Part shown: in pieces, positions 1 to 11,090 of the stretch | How positions within the stretch are numbered: the first letter of the stretch is position 1 | Layout: each line of letters opens with the position of its first letter | Assembly (NCBI GenBank): GCA_021018995.1 | Contig: CM037598.1 | Coordinates: forward strand, 44,570,685 to 44,634,684 | Direction: 5' to 3' | Origin: Chloranthus sessilifolius | Lineage: Eukaryota > Streptophyta > Magnoliopsida > Chloranthales > Chloranthaceae | Length of the DNA stretch: 64,000 nucleotides | Program-made: the position numbers and the translations under genes | Notes under the pieces: model-generated | What the model saw: only the letters and a program-made list of their open reading frames with translations | The model's database searches: none | What the model was told of the DNA's origin: nothing

Positions 1-84
1 AACAGTGGGTGTTGGGGCATCAGTGGCCTCCACAGTAGAGGATGTAGCAATCCTCACAGATTTTTGGGTGGAGCTGGAAGCCAT
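1..84 (-). CDS. ORF3 N-terminus of element A2 (partial)
   Basis: On the minus strand an ATG at 84 opens 28 codons without a stop to the window edge, beginning MASSSTQKSVRIATSSTVEA. It sits 3' of integrase in the place where elements B and C carry ORF3, and it has the same Ser/Thr- and Lys-containing start. I infer that it is the first part of A2's ORF3. The domain that defines the family would lie outside the window, so the assignment rests on position and composition only. Confidence 0.5.
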   Translation of the reverse strand, partial: MASSSTQKSVRIATSSTVEATDAPTPTV

Positions 85-1073
85 TTATTCAAAACATAGA
101 CTTCTTCCACTCAAATTATGAACCCTAGGTTGCCTACAGATCTACTGAGATCTCTTCTCAAAATCTCCTAAAAAAACCAAACTATTATCTAGACACAATA
201 GACCATTACACACAGCTGGAGAAAATTGAGAAACTTACCCCAAACCACTAGGATTTCAAAATCACAGATGCTCAGTTGACCAAATCCGCCCTTGACAAGT
301 GTAAAATGATAGGGCAATGAAGATTAGTAATATAACCAAAGTAGGGTGCATGTGTTGGAGCAAAATGGACAGTGAAGAAGAAAGTTGGAATGCTCAGCTG
401 TGAGTTAGGGTTGAGAGCTTGTGCAGAGAAATCAAGTGAAGGAGAGTGCTGTCGCGAGGATTAAAGAAGCTGAAGCTTGAGCTTCACGAGGCTCTCGCAA
501 GGATCTCGCGAGGATAAAACAAATGGCATTGATCCTCGTACACAAATGAGGAATGAAATTTGTGCAGTTCAATTTGAACTGCGCGACTAGCTGTTCTATT
601 GTAAATGAGGGCCTCGTGAGGCTCTCGCTAGGATCTTCAAGTCATTTTGCTCGCGAAGTTCTCACGCAGCTCATTTGTTTCATAGTAGAGCCTGTCTAGG
701 CCATTTCTGTCATGGCTCTATGTTTCCACATCAATTTCAAAACATGCTCCCTTCATGATTCATGAATCATGCACACTTTTTCATGCTTTATTTACACAGA
801 TTACTCACAACATAGATCACTCATACTCACAAGCAAGCTCATAATGAAGCATAGAAACCAAGTTTCACAATTCACCTAACACCCAATTCACACATATAGA
901 TTACACAACCCTCAGTAAATGAAGATTCATGTACTTAGATATAGATTCCCTAGGCACTAAAATGCTCACATAAAATTCTACAGCACATAAAAAACATACA
1001 AAAAAAATAGTAAATGACAAAATTTCAACATCAAATAAAAATAGTTAAGTTACATAGTATACAAGGCTGGGGA
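85..1073 (-). other. Spacer between integrase and ORF3 of A2
   Basis: About 1 kb of non-coding sequence separates the integrase stop (1074) from the ORF3 ATG (84). The integrase-proximal part (about 700-1070) is AT-rich and holds nothing I recognise. The ORF3-proximal part holds the CTCGCGAG-type cluster described separately. Elements B and C have comparable leaders before ORF3. Confidence 0.6.
436..665 (-). promoter_or_regulatory. CTCGCGAG-type palindrome cluster upstream of A2 ORF3
   Basis: Several variants of a CG-rich word are packed here: GTCGCGAGGAT near 452, TCACGAGG near 484, CTCGCAAGG near 493, CTCGCGAGGAT at 505-515, GCGCGAC near 580, CTCGTGAGG near 610, and CTCGCGAAGTTCTCACGCAG near 651. 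The exact word CTCGCGAGGAT recurs in the U3 of the same element's LTR at 9534-9544. CTCGCGAG is a perfect palindrome. A role as a protein-binding array is inference. Confidence 0.55.
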
Positions 1074-2340
1074 TTATTGATCATTGGGAGGTTCATGAAG
1101 GTACATGGTTGTAGAGGTCTCCAAAGAATTTTCCACACATATCTTGAGTCTCTGACCATTCACTTTTATAATCCTCCTAGAGGTGGGGTCCATAATCTCC
1201 ACAGCCTCAGATGGGAATGCATGGATGATAGTGAAAGGTCCATCCCTTCTGGCTCTCAGCTTACCAGGAAAGAACTTTAGCTTGGAGTTAAAAAGCCATA
1301 CCTTAGCTCCATCAGAAAAAAATTTCTTGAGGAGGTTCTTGTCAAAGAATGCTTTGGCTTTTTCTTTATAAATCCTTGAATTGGAATAAGCATCCAACCT
1401 TAGCTCCTCTAGCTCAGATAGTTGCAGTCTCTTGTTTGCACCAGTAGCAATTAAATCCAAATTCAAGCCCTTAATGGCCTAAAATGCCTTGTGTTCCAAC
1501 TCTACTGGCAAATGACAAGCTTTGCCATAGACTAATCTAAATGGGGACATTCCAATTAGGGTCTTATAGGTTGTCCTATAGGCCCACAATGCATCATTAA
1601 GCTTCACAGCCCAATCCTTCCTATAAGTCTTAACTGTCTTCTCAAGGATATGCTTAATTTCCCTATTAGAAATCTCCACTTGCCCACTGGTCTAAGGGTG
1701 ATAAGGGGTAGCAATCCTATGAGTAACAGCATACTTCTTGAGCAAGCTATCAAAGTGTTTGTTATAAAAGTGGCTACCCCCATCACTGATTATGGCTCTA
1801 GGGGTGCTAAATCAGGAGTAAATATTTTCTTTGATCAATTTTAGGACAACCTTATGATCATTTGTCCTTGTAGCAGCTGCTTTCACCCATTTGGAAACAT
1901 AATCCATAGCTACAAGGATGAAGTTATAAACCATTGAAGGAGGAAAGGGGCCCATAAAATCTATCCCTCAAATGTCAAATAGTTCTGCAACAAGGATGGG
2001 TTTCAGTGGCATTGAATTTCTCTTTAAAATGCCACCATCCTCTGACATTTTAAACAGGCTTGGTAGTGTGTATGGGCATCCTTGAACAAGGAAGGCTAAT
2101 AAAAACCACAGTACAACACCTTTGCTCTATCTTTTTCCCACTAAAGTGACCCCACAGGCATTTTCATAGCACATGCTAAGAATACTGTTGATGTCACTAT
2201 CAGGGACACACTTTCTAAAGACCTTGTCCGCACTATAGTTAAACAAGCATGGATCCTCCCAGAAAAAATGTTTGACTTATGAGAAGAACAAGTCCTTGTC
2301 CATTTTGGACTAGTGGGAAGGGATCCTACCTCCAACAAGG
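1074..2340 (-). pseudogene. Integrase remnant of A2
   Basis: Minus-strand fragments match the integrase of element C block for block. The C-terminal part (1466-1074) has the run [16 protein letters not shown] and ends near HEPPND. The end of the catalytic core (1679-1479) has [16 protein letters not shown], which includes the third acidic residue of the DDE triad, and ALWAYRT. The region 1690-2340 keeps scattered homology to the zinc-binding region and the first two catalytic Asp positions, broken by stops and frame changes. Integrase inserts retrotransposon cDNA in the nucleus. This copy cannot be functional. Confidence 0.85.
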
Positions 2341-2375
2341 TAGTTGACTATGTTGGCAAACCAGGGGACAACTAA

Positions 2376-2935
2376 CTAGATGGCAAATAATTGCTCATCA
2401 GGGAAAGAATCTCTTAATAGTGTAGCAAGACACTCCTCAACTAAAATCGTGGACAGGTGATCAACCACCACATTTTCTACTCCTTTTTTGTCTTGGATTT
2501 CAAGATCAAACTCCTGCAATAGGAGGATCCATCTAGTTAACCTTGGCTTTGCATCTTTCTTAGCCAGTAGGTACTTGAGGGCAAAATGATCAGTGAAGAC
2601 TATAATTTTATACCCAAGTAGATAGGATCTAAATTTATCCACAGCAAACACTACTGCTAGAAGCTCCTTCTCAGTTATTGTATAATTTAGTAGAGCTTTT
2701 GTTAGTGATTTGTTGGCATAATATACCACACTAGGCAGTTTATCTTTCCTCTGACCCAAAATACTACCCACAGCCAGGTTTGATGCATCACACATTAATT
2801 CAAAAGGTAGGGAGTAGTCAGGGGCTTAGATCACAGGGGAAGTGATTAAATATTTCTTTAACACGTCAAAAGCATCAAAACATTCATCATCAAAATTAAA
2901 TGGTATATCCTGGTACAGCTGGTGACATAGAGGTT
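2376..2935 (-). pseudogene. RNase H remnant of A2
   Basis: The 139-residue frame from 2795 to 2376 starts at [15 protein letters not shown], the typical start of the Ty3/gypsy RNase H domain. It continues through [17 protein letters not shown] and [20 protein letters not shown] to the connection with integrase. A short decayed stretch at 2800-2935 links it to the RT thumb. RNase H removes the RNA strand during reverse transcription. Confidence 0.85.
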
Positions 2936-3780
2936 TGGAAATTTTGTTGAAGTCTTTGATGAACCTTCTATAAAATCCTGCATGTCCTAAGAAAGACCTG
3001 ATTTGTTTGACTATTTTTGGTGGGCAAGTGTGAGATTAAGTCAACCTTAGTTCTATCAACCTCTATGCCTCTATGGGAAACCACATGGCTAAGCACTATG
3101 CCTTGGTTGACTATGAAATGACTTTTCTCTTAGCTAGAGACCAGGTTGGTATCTTCACATATTTGAAGAACAAGGCTGAGGCAATGCAAACACTAACTAA
3201 AATTATCCCTAAAAACTAAGAAATCATCCATAAAAATCTCTAAAAACTTATCAATCATGTATGAAAAAATTACATACATGCATCTTTGGAAGAGGGTTGG
3301 AGCATTACACAGTCTAAAAGGCATTCTTCTATAGGCAAAAGTGCCAAATGGACATGTGAATGTGACCTTTTCCTCGTCCAGTGGGTAAACTAGTTTTTTA
3401 TTGTCGCCAGAGTATCCATCCAGGAAGCAATAGAATGAACTTTCAGCCAGCCTATCCAACATCTGATCAATGAAGGGCAGGGGAAAGCGGTCTTTTCTGG
3501 TCTTGGAGTTCAATTTTTTATAGTCAATGCACACTCTCCAGCCAGTGGTCTCCCTAGCTGGTACTGACTTCCCAGACTCACTTGTAACAACTATAATGCC
3601 TAACTTTTTGGGGACAACTTGGATAGGTGAGACCCACTCAGCATCTGAAATGGGGTATATGACCCCTACATCCAACAGTTTTACAATCTCTTTTAGAACC
3701 ACCTCCTACATATGAGGGTTCAACTTTCTCAGTATTTCCCTTGAGGGTTTGGAACCCTCTTACAAATGTATCTTGTACAT
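2936..3780 (-). pseudogene. Reverse transcriptase remnant of A2
   Basis: The frame from 3702 to 3193 covers the fingers and palm: VIYPISDAEWVSP, TTGWRVCIDYKKLNS, RFPLPFIDQMLDRLA, FTCPFGTFAYRRMPFRLCNAPTLFQ, and the catalytic box FMDDF (a YxDD variant with Phe, as in element C). A frameshift near 3190 separates it from the thumb, where IRSFLGHAGFYRRFIKDFNK can be read on the minus strand at about 2950-3010. One expected Gly in the GLCNAP box is Arg. The copy is non-functional. Confidence 0.9.
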
Positions 3781-3837
3781 ACACACAGATTGGTCAATTC
3801 CTCCCAAATCTATAATGGTCCAGCCAATTACTTTCTT

Positions 3838-4725
3838 TTATTTCCTAAGGACTTCAGGCAGCTCCTCTTCCTTCTCTATAGAGAGAGAGGAATAGATGAT
3901 GACTGACAATTTTTTCTCTTGTCCTAGGAAGGCATATTTTAATGTCTCCAGTAGTTGTTTAAGCTCGAGATCAGGAGGACATTCTATTGAAGGCAACAAA
4001 GGTGCCTTGGAGGGTAGAGGTAGGGACAACAATGTGGGTCTCCAAATGGAGTGTTGCACTAGGCCCTTAGAAGTCTCAACAGTAGTAAAATTTAGGGCCT
4101 CCTCCTTAAGAACCTCAGTCCACACATTCTTAAATTCCTCATAAATTTTATCCTAATCAAGCAGATTGGATAAATTCTCCTCTACCAGGTCCTCTACTGT
4201 ATCCACTGCAAAGCAGTCCTCATTGTCCAGTTGAGGTTACGTGGTAGCATTATACACATTTAATTTCACTGTCATGTCCCCAAATATAACCTCCATCACT
4301 CCAGACCTTCATTACAGGCATTGGCAGTGGCCAAGAATGGCCTGCCCAAGATCACAAGAATTGGGGTGCTACACTTTGAAGGCTCCATGTCCAAGATAAA
4401 AAAATCAGCAGGGTAGAAGAACTTTTCCACCCCCACCAACATATCTTCAACAACTCTCATAGGCCTTCTCTCAGACCTCTCAACCAGCTAGAGCACAATA
4501 GAAGTTGGTTTAAGCTCCCCCAAACCTAACTGTTCAAATACTGAATATGGCAGCAGGTTAACACTGACTCCCAAGTCTAAGAGAGCTCTTCCTATGGTGC
4601 GGTTTCTAGTAATACAGGGGATGGTAGGTAACCCTGGGTCTTGCAGTTTTGTAGGTGTGGCTATTGATAGCACTGATTAACTTGTCCATTAGCAGGTCAA
4701 TAGCCATTGATAGCACTGATTAACT
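3838..4725 (-). pseudogene. Protease and protease-RT linker remnant of A2
   Basis: The frame from 4673 to 4488 reads through GLPTIPCITRNRTIGRALLD and LGVSVNLLPYSVFEQLG. This is the Athila-type aspartic protease box, which element C carries as DLGASVNLLP. Decayed sequence follows to 3838 and includes a linker frame (4125-3838) with homology to C upstream of RT. A 20-bp word, ATTGATAGCACTGATTAACT, occurs twice near 4662 and 4705, so the N-terminal edge of this fragment has been duplicated next to the A1 junction. Confidence 0.75.
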
Positions 4726-4727
4726 AT

Positions 4728-6095
4728 TGTCAACCTATCAAATAGAAGATAGAACCTGTCGAAGGCAACTCTTAACCTATTGAATGGAGTACAAAGTGGA
4801 CTCAGAACCTGTCAAAAGCTTCCCTGAACATCACGACACACGATTTGGGAACTTCTTAGTTCTAGCCATATCAGCAGCTTGCTTCAGTGCTCTGTGCACA
4901 CATTCCAAGGCACTTTAACAACCCTTGGGGATATTTTTGAGACGCAAATGGGAGCGAATGGGAACCCTCTAACCACTTAACATGTACTTGTCTAGTTTAG
5001 ACCAATTAGGGGAGAGTTTCTGAAAGCAAACTCAACTACATCAGCAATTCAGATTAACAGAATTATTCCTTTGAGCTCTAATTGGCTGAAATAGATCTGA
5101 GGATAGAGAGGAAGACTATAAAAGCCTGGGGAGTTTATAGAAGAACCATCCAAAAATTGAGAGAGCTCAGGCCAAATCCGAATTCCTATTTCCATCCTTC
5201 CCTTTTCCTTCTTCCCCATTCACTATTTAGACCAACCATGGTTGGCTAAACCCTTTTAGTAGCTAGGGTGAGGTTGAGAGCTATTTAAGAGGTTTAAAGC
5301 TTTGTAGGAGGATTAGATGTTGCACTGATTGTAGATCTGAGAACAATTAGGCTGTAAGTATATTGATTAAGTAATTATTGAATGTAAAGTTAATTTGGAT
5401 CCATAAATCTTGTGATTATCATTTGATTTCCCTAGATCTAATATCCCTGTGGATGCCTGAGCTTGTAGCCTTGCATCCACAACATCTACAATAGTTTAAT
5501 TATTCTAATTAAGATCCTTAAATTAGAGGAATCTCTTGGATGATCTGTGACCATTCAAGTGGACAAATCGCAGCCTTAGGATCACTCCAATTCTCGGATT
5601 GGTGTTGGAATCTTATACCTTGCATTTGAGGTTGTAGCCGATGAAGGATTGTTGCAAATTAGTTTCCTGTACTGCCTTTGAACCAAACAATTTTTCGTAA
5701 AGACCAAAATCCCTAGCTATTATTCTCTCCCTTTTGATCTTAATCCTGTTCTCCATCTCCCTAAATCTGTGTTTTAATCAGTTCTATCTCATTTGCATTT
5801 TTATTTTCTATAGTTCTAGTAAAGTGACAACCCTTTAGAAACCTCTCCTCTTTCCTCTCTTGCTTTGTTTTAAACTAGGATAGGCTAGAGTGCCAGATCT
5901 GACATAGATCTGGAGATTTACTCCATTTTGAAGCATATTTCCCTGTGGACATACCCTCACTTATCCCTTAAAGCTTGCTGCAATAGCTCTGATTCTTGTA
6001 GATCTGATTGCTTACCTTGATCCCATTTCTCTGTGATTTTACCTTTAGTTTGATATTTTTAACCCTTTAATAATTATTAGGTAAGTAATACAATA
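4728..6095 (+). repeat. LTR of fragment A1 (possibly 5'-truncated)
   Basis: The right edge is set by the PBS at 6102 and by alignment of the LTR end (CAATA here, CAACA in C). A TATA box (TATAAAAG) is at 5117-5124. A 32-nt hairpin shared with A2, B and C is at 5540-5571. The U5 block beginning TTTCCCTGTGGAC near 5938 also aligns with B and C. Upstream of the TATA box there are repeats of an AACCTGTCGAA-like word (4730-4810), which would be this element's counterpart of the U3 words in the other elements. Confidence 0.7.
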
Positions 6096-6101
6096 AGTTT
6101 T

Positions 6102-6119
6102 TGGCGCCGCTATCGAAGA
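6102..6119 (+). other. Primer binding site of A1 (tRNA-Asp type, decayed)
   Basis: TGGCGCCGCTATCGAAGA follows the LTR end and resembles the TGGCGCCGTTGCC... primer binding site, complementary to tRNA-Asp, that is typical of Athila and Tat elements. The first eight bases are perfect. Confidence 0.75.
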
Positions 6120-6438
6120 TCTATATTTTTAGAATTGGTAGCTCTAAGTTTTCCTCATTTTAGATTTAGATTTATAATTGCCAATTTTGTGTTTGATTAA
6201 TTGTTGATGTAGATTTTTTTATAGTTTAATTTTGTATTGCAGATCTAGATTTGTTGTTTTGAGAGGAGCATTGTGCTCATTGGAGGAGCAAGATGTACTA
6301 AAGTTTACATTTCCTAACTTATTTACATTTTTAGATCTGCACATTTTGAGATCCGCAGCAATAGTGTGTGTTTTTATAATTGTTTTGCTAAAATTTATGT
6401 TGTAATTCTGTGTGTTGTACTTGGTCCATGCTGTGTGT

Positions 6439-6760
6439 ATGCTTGGGAGATTGTTCCTTTAGATCTTGAAGTTGAGAGACTTCTCAAACCTAAGCAGTCC
6501 CTACACACACTTGTGGTTAATTGTGAGCTTTCTGTAATGGAAGACCCATACAAGCAAATTGATGAATTTCTAGGACTATGCACTACTTTCAACAGTGAAG
6601 GTTTGGGGGAGGAAGCAACCGGGTTGAGACTCTTTTCTTTTTCACTAAAGGATAGAGCCAGAACTTCGCTATCAATCCTCCCAACCAGTAATATTTATTC
6701 TTGGAATGACCTCCAATGTCAATTTTTGGCCAAGTTTTTCCACTAGTGCAACCAGTCTAG
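6439..6760 (+). pseudogene. gag fragment of A1
   Basis: The ATG at 6439 (MLGR...) corresponds to the gag start in B and C, but a small deletion changes frame before IVPLDLEVERLLKPK. A further in-frame deletion of roughly 50 residues joins the N-terminal region to EDPYKQIDEFLGLCTTFNS. Homology then runs through LKDRARTSLSILP and SWNDLQCQFLAKFF and stops. Gag forms the virus-like particle. This copy is truncated and dead. Confidence 0.8.
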
Positions 6761-6777
6761 GTTGCATCACACCCATT

Positions 6778-7410
6778 AACGTGTTAAATTAGGCTCAGGC
6801 TGTCCTCCTTCCTTTCCAAGTCACTTGACACATTGACCTTATACATCCTTCCTTTGGAGGTGGATTCTTTCACCATTTTAGCTTGAATCTCAATGTCATT
6901 TCGGGACAGAGACTCTTGCTAAACTGGCTAGTTTTAAACATGGGAAAAATTTAGCTAAAAATTGGCATTGGAGATCATTCTAGGATTTTATGCTGCCTGT
7001 TGGGAGCATGGAGAGCCAAGTTTTGTCTTTATCGTTTAAGGAAAAAGGAAAAAACTTAAGTTTGGAAGCTTCCTCTCCCAAGTCAGCAATATTAATTGTG
7101 GTGCATAAAGCAAGAAACTCATCTATGTGCTTATTCAGGTCTTCTTTACTCAGCCCATGGAACGATGACGGCATTTGGATGGTTGATAATTGATTTCATA
7201 ATTGCCTTCTACTGCAGGAAATTGAATGCATAAGGGGGAAGAATACACCCCTGGTGCGTTGTATTCTTTCAGTGTTCTTTGTGGCTCACCCATCACAGCT
7301 AGTTCAATATTAACAACAGGGGCTTCTGTGGTGTTCCTAAGTCTAAGTACCCTCTTTACCTCAGAATTGAAAGGTTCTATTGGAGTTCTAAGAGACCTTC
7401 AACCAAACAT
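6778..7410 (-). pseudogene. gag remnant of A2
   Basis: On the minus strand an ATG at 7410 begins MFG followed by a stop and then residues aligning with the gag N-terminus of C and B. The frame at 7174-6980 reads SSFHGLSKEDLNKHIDEFLA and LKFFPFSLNDKDKTWLSMLP, the conserved core of Athila gag. Downstream, to about 6780, pieces of FLAKFFP and the mid-gag region survive in a different frame. The C-terminal third with the zinc knuckle is missing, probably lost at the junction with A1. Confidence 0.85.
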
Positions 7411-7749
7411 ACACGCACACAAAAATAAGTAAGGAAAGACACTACAACACACCTTAAAAAAATAAAATTATAAACAAAAATTACTGCTAAAATTCTATTG
7501 TTAAATTTAAGGCACTAACAGAAAAGAAATAAAAAGCAAGGGAGAGGGAGCTGCAAACTAAGGCAAAGAAGCTCCAGCTCCAGCTTCCAACTCCACTTTT
7601 TGTTGTTGTTCCAAATCTGCAAGAATGTAAAATAAATTCAGTAGCACTTTTATTCAAACACAGATACTGTAATAAATGAGTTTATAAACACAGAAAATAA
7701 AACTCAAGCCTACTAATTAGATCAAGGATCCCTGGCAGATGATCAAGGA
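7411..7749 (-). other. 5' untranslated leader of A2
   Basis: Non-coding sequence between the PBS and the gag ATG of A2, read on the minus strand. It is AT-rich with no recognisable motif. Equivalent leaders are present in B (13217-13556) and C (32832-33005). Confidence 0.6.
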
Positions 7750-7767
7750 TCCCTAACAATGACGTCA
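7750..7767 (-). other. Primer binding site of A2 (decayed tRNA-Asp type)
   Basis: The minus strand reads TGACGTCATTGTTAGGGA directly after the LTR end. It differs from element C's PBS at five positions, and all five are C-to-T or G-to-A transitions, as expected from deamination of methylated cytosines. Confidence 0.75.
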
Positions 7768-7773
7768 AAATCT

Positions 7774-10134
7774 TGTTGAATTATTTTAAGATTGTTTGTG
7801 CTTTTATTATGAAGAAAGTGATAAAAATGTGGTATAAAAATCAGATTACACAAAGGGGTAGGAAATGGAATGATCAGCATAATAGACAGCAATCTAAAAA
7901 TATACAGTCCTACATCCAGGGCCTGTTGTAATAAGTTTTGATAAGAAAGGGTTGTCCCATAGGGAAATCTGATCTAGAACCACAAGAGTTGTATAGTAGA
8001 CCTCCAGATCTAGCTACAAATCTGGCAATCCTAAAGAAAGGGAGTTTTGAGGTGTCACTACCTATACTACTTTAAAAACAAATAATAAAACTAAAGTTAA
8101 AGAAGGGGATTAGAGAAGGATGGAAATGGAGTGAGAAAATAATGTAAAAATGATGAGAAATAGATAGCTAAGGTTAAGCCAGCAATGTAACTCAGTGTTA
8201 GAACAAGATCTGCAACATCCCTTCACTTGGCTACAAGCACAAGTGCAAGGTAGAAGAATCCAACTAACTCCTATGGTTTGCACTACTCTTAAGGCTATAA
8301 TCTGTCCTCTTGAATGATCACAGATTATCCTAGGGAGGTGATCCAATCACAGGTGCTAAATTTAGAATATGAACACCATTGCAGACCTATGTTGGAAGGC
8401 TACAAGCTTATGCATTCATAGGAACAAACAGTCCTGGAAATTGAAGTGGAAACCATAAGAAATCCCATGCTAAATGAGGACTTAGACTCAGCTGGTCATT
8501 GCAATAAAAAGGCCTGCAATGACCTAGCTCACAAGTCAGCAATCTCTATAAAAACTTGGATCTAAACACTGATGATGGTGATGCAAAATAGAGGAGAGTT
8601 TAGCTCAGCAATAATCTCTCACTTGGCTACAAGCTCAAGTGCTGAGAAGAAGAATCTATCTAAACCCTATGATCTAGATCAGCCCTAGGGCTATACCCTA
8701 TCCACTTGAATGGCCACAGGCTATCTCAAAGGTTATCCTAAACACAGATGAAGGAGATAGAACATGAATATTACTGTTGTCACCATGGTTGTAGGGCTAC
8801 AAGCTCATGCAACCATGGGATCATCAAATCCATACACATCTATATGAAAAATACAGAGAAAATATGGATCTAATGGAACTTTGAACATGTCATTTCATTG
8901 ATTAAAAGGAACTTACAATGAATGCCCACAAGACAACAGTCTATGCAAAGAATCCCAAAAAGAGCTCTCTATGTAATCATAAAATCGATTACAATGTAGA
9001 AATAAACTCAGCTTCAACAAAGAACTTAGCCCAACATTGTTGTTGTGCTATGGCAAGAATAAAAGGAAAGAAAAAGAGAAACTAAATCCTAACCCTAATT
9101 CTAAACATAAGTTATGATCCAGCTATTCTCGGATGTTCAACAAAACAGCTTAATGTTGTATTTATACAATCTTTGTAGCTGTTGTGTGTAATAGTCAATT
9201 AGAAATAGGGAGGTTTGGAGTGGATTTTATAGCTAATCTGTGGCCCTTGGATACTTTGGGATGTAGAAAATAGCTTACCATCTCGTGATGTGTGCCCTAA
9301 TTGCTTTGAAACCCTAAAAAAGTCCCTATGTATGAACTAAGAAGTGGGGAGCCCATGCCCCACGAGGTTGAGTCTGCTTATTTTACCTCTCATGTGGTTC
9401 TCATGTGGCTGAATTAGCTCTTGAAAGAACTCGCTAGGTTCAACTTACTATGAATAGTACAGCTTGCACAGATGGGGTTCCAGGTGGCCCAGGTAACGAG
9501 GATCTTGTTAGGCTGAATTGCGGCTCGCGAGGATAGATTTTGAGCTTCACATGAATGATCGCCAAGATAAATTTGAGCATCTCGCATGGATGGCTATGTC
9601 TATTAAGTGCGCGAGGTCTGTGCGACGCAAGCCTTCTGAAGTTTTGACCCTCACGAGGACTGCACGAGTTGCTTTTCTGGAGCTGTACTACAGTGCACTG
9701 AGTGAGATCTGCATGATCTTTTTATTCGTTGCAAGCTTGAGCTTTGCGAAAACTATAGAAGTGGATTTTTTGGGCAAATTGAATTGCGCGAGGGGTACTC
9801 TATGCTTGTCTGATGCTGTGCAGAGCCTGCTGCATCAAGCTTCTCTGCTTGGGTCCATCTTCCTTTCATATGTTGGATTTCTAGGGCACACATAGGCACA
9901 ATCAAAATGGTCACCATGGTATGCACCACCTTGGTGTCTCCTCTGTTCTTCACTCAGCTTTAATATTTGGCTTTTAATTCTCTCTTCCTTGGCCTCTAAA
10001 GCTTGACTATTGCACTAAGTTGTAATTTTATTCTTAACTAGAAAACATGCTTAAAAGGTATTTATTAGATGGCTCTAAGGTGTAGTAAAGGCTACGTTAG
10101 AAGGTGAAAAATAATATTTTCCAGTGACTAAACA
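7774..10134 (-). repeat. 5' LTR of A2
   Basis: On the minus strand it begins TGTTTAGTCACTGG, aligning with the LTR start of B (TGTTAAGACCTG), and ends in CAACA before the PBS. The TATA box is at 9159-9166 (TATAAATA on the minus strand). U3 upstream of it (about 9350-9800) is packed with GCGAGG/CTCGCGAG-type words. Downstream, in the transcribed part, the 32-nt hairpin occurs twice (8693-8724 and 8297-8328) inside a tandemly duplicated block of about 400 bp. The U5 block TCCCTATGGGACAACC lies near 7950. Confidence 0.85.
9350..9800 (-). promoter_or_regulatory. CTCGCGAG-type word cluster in U3 of A2
   Basis: About a dozen variants occur, including CACGAGG (9360), TCGCTAGG (9430), AACGAGGAT (9495), CTCGCGAGGAT (9534-9544), GCGCGAGG (9610), CACGAGGAC (9652) and GCGCGAGG (9785). 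They lie just upstream of the TATA box in transcription order. The same words occur before ORF3 at 436-665. Confidence 0.55.
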
Positions 10135-10204
10135 CCTTCATCTTACAGCGAACATTTATCCTCAGTGTAAGGTTACGTAAGGGGCAACTAAGGACCAGAG
10201 TTAT
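10135..10204. other. Flank between A2 LTR and minisatellite
   Basis: Short unique-looking stretch beginning CCTTC just outside the A2 LTR. The matching TSD of A2 lies off the window and cannot be checked. Confidence 0.4.
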
Positions 10205-11090
10205 GAGACACTGTAGGTGGTGGTGGAGTTTGGGTTATGGCTATGGTTTGGAGTTTCGTTATGATTGGGGTTGTGGTTGTGGTTGGAGCTATGGTTGTGG
10301 TTGGGGCTCGAGGCTAGGGTTGTGGCATGGGTTGGGACTGAGGTTGGGGCTGGGCCTGGGGTAGGGACTAGGACCGGGACTGGGATTGAGATTAGAGTTA
10401 GGGCAGGGGTTGGGACCGGGGTTGGGGCTGGGGCTGGGTCTGGGGTGGGCTCCGACGGGGGTTATGGTTAGGCCCTGGGGGAGCTGGGGCTGGGGTTGGG
10501 TCTAGTGCCAGTGGTGGGTTTTGGGGCGGGGGCTGGATCTAGGGTTGGGGTTGAGGGTATGGGGTTGGGGTTGAGTGTAGTGTTGGGGTAGGGCTTAAGC
10601 AATGATTGTGGTTTGGCCTCAAGGGGTCAGGGGCTGGGGTTGGGTCTAGGGCTGGTGGTGGGGTTAGGCCTGGGGCTGAAACTGGGGTTGTGGTTGGGGT
10701 CGGGGTTGGGTCTGGGGCTGGGGTGGGGCTCGGGCGGTGGTTGTGGTTAGACCTCTAGGGGACTAGGTCTGGGGTTGGGTCTGGGGCTGGTGATTAGGTT
10801 GGGCCTGAGGCTGGAACTAGGGTTGTGGTTGGGGTTGGGTCTGGGACTGTGGTGGGCTCTGGCGGTGGTTGTGGTTGGGTCTCGAGGGGGCTGGGGCAGG
10901 GATTTAGTCTGAGGCTAGTGGTGGGGTTGGGGTTGGGGTTGGGGCTGAAACTAGGATTGGGGTTGGGTCTAGGGTTAAGGTGGGGCTCGGGCGATGGTTG
11001 TGGTTGGGGGTATGGGTGGGGCTCGGACGGTGGTTGTGGTTGGCCCTCAGGGGGGCTGGGGTTGGGTTTGGGTCTGGGGTTGGTGGTGGG
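10205..11090. repeat. G-rich minisatellite, left part
   Basis: Nearly 0.9 kb of G runs of three to five separated by T, TT, CT or A, in loose units such as GGGGTTGGGTCTGGGGCTGG. Longer blocks of about 90-170 bp also recur. C and A are scarce on the plus strand. The array continues after element B at 21129, so B inserted into it. The density of G runs predicts G-quadruplex formation. Open frames through it (PNPNPSP-type repeats) are artefacts of the repeat. Confidence 0.85.

Larger units (their letters stand above)
4728..6760 (+). mobile_element. Athila-like fragment A1 (LTR, PBS, partial gag)
   Basis: A plus-strand LTR, a PBS and a gag start lie between the gag and protease of the minus-strand element A2. 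Only the 5' part of an element is present. The left edge (TGTCAACC at 4728) is a guess from the TG start. The right edge is where gag homology stops and minus-strand A2 gag begins. It could be a truncated insertion or the product of a rearrangement between two elements. No TSD could be established. Confidence 0.65.
1..10134 (-). mobile_element. Athila-like Ty3/gypsy element A2, partial
   Basis: Read on the minus strand the order is 5' LTR (10134-7774), PBS, gag (7410 to about 6778), protease, RT, RNase H, integrase (about 4680-1074), a spacer, and the start of ORF3 at 84. The rest of ORF3 and the 3' LTR lie outside the window. The pol order and the ORF3 position match the Athila lineage of Ty3/gypsy. 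Every coding part carries stops or frameshifts, so this copy is dead. A plus-strand fragment of a related element (A1) interrupts it between gag and protease. The LTR start (TGTTTAGTCACTGG on the minus strand) aligns with the start of element B's LTR. Confidence 0.85.

Noticed and set aside
9518..9895. 125-codon open frame in the A2 LTR
   Set aside because: It lies inside the U3 word cluster on the strand opposite to the element, and the high CG content removes stops. No homology is visible.
10205..11090. Interstitial telomere
   Set aside because: Plant telomere repeat is TTTAGGG. These units are GGGGTTGGG/GGGGCTGG mixtures without that heptamer in tandem.
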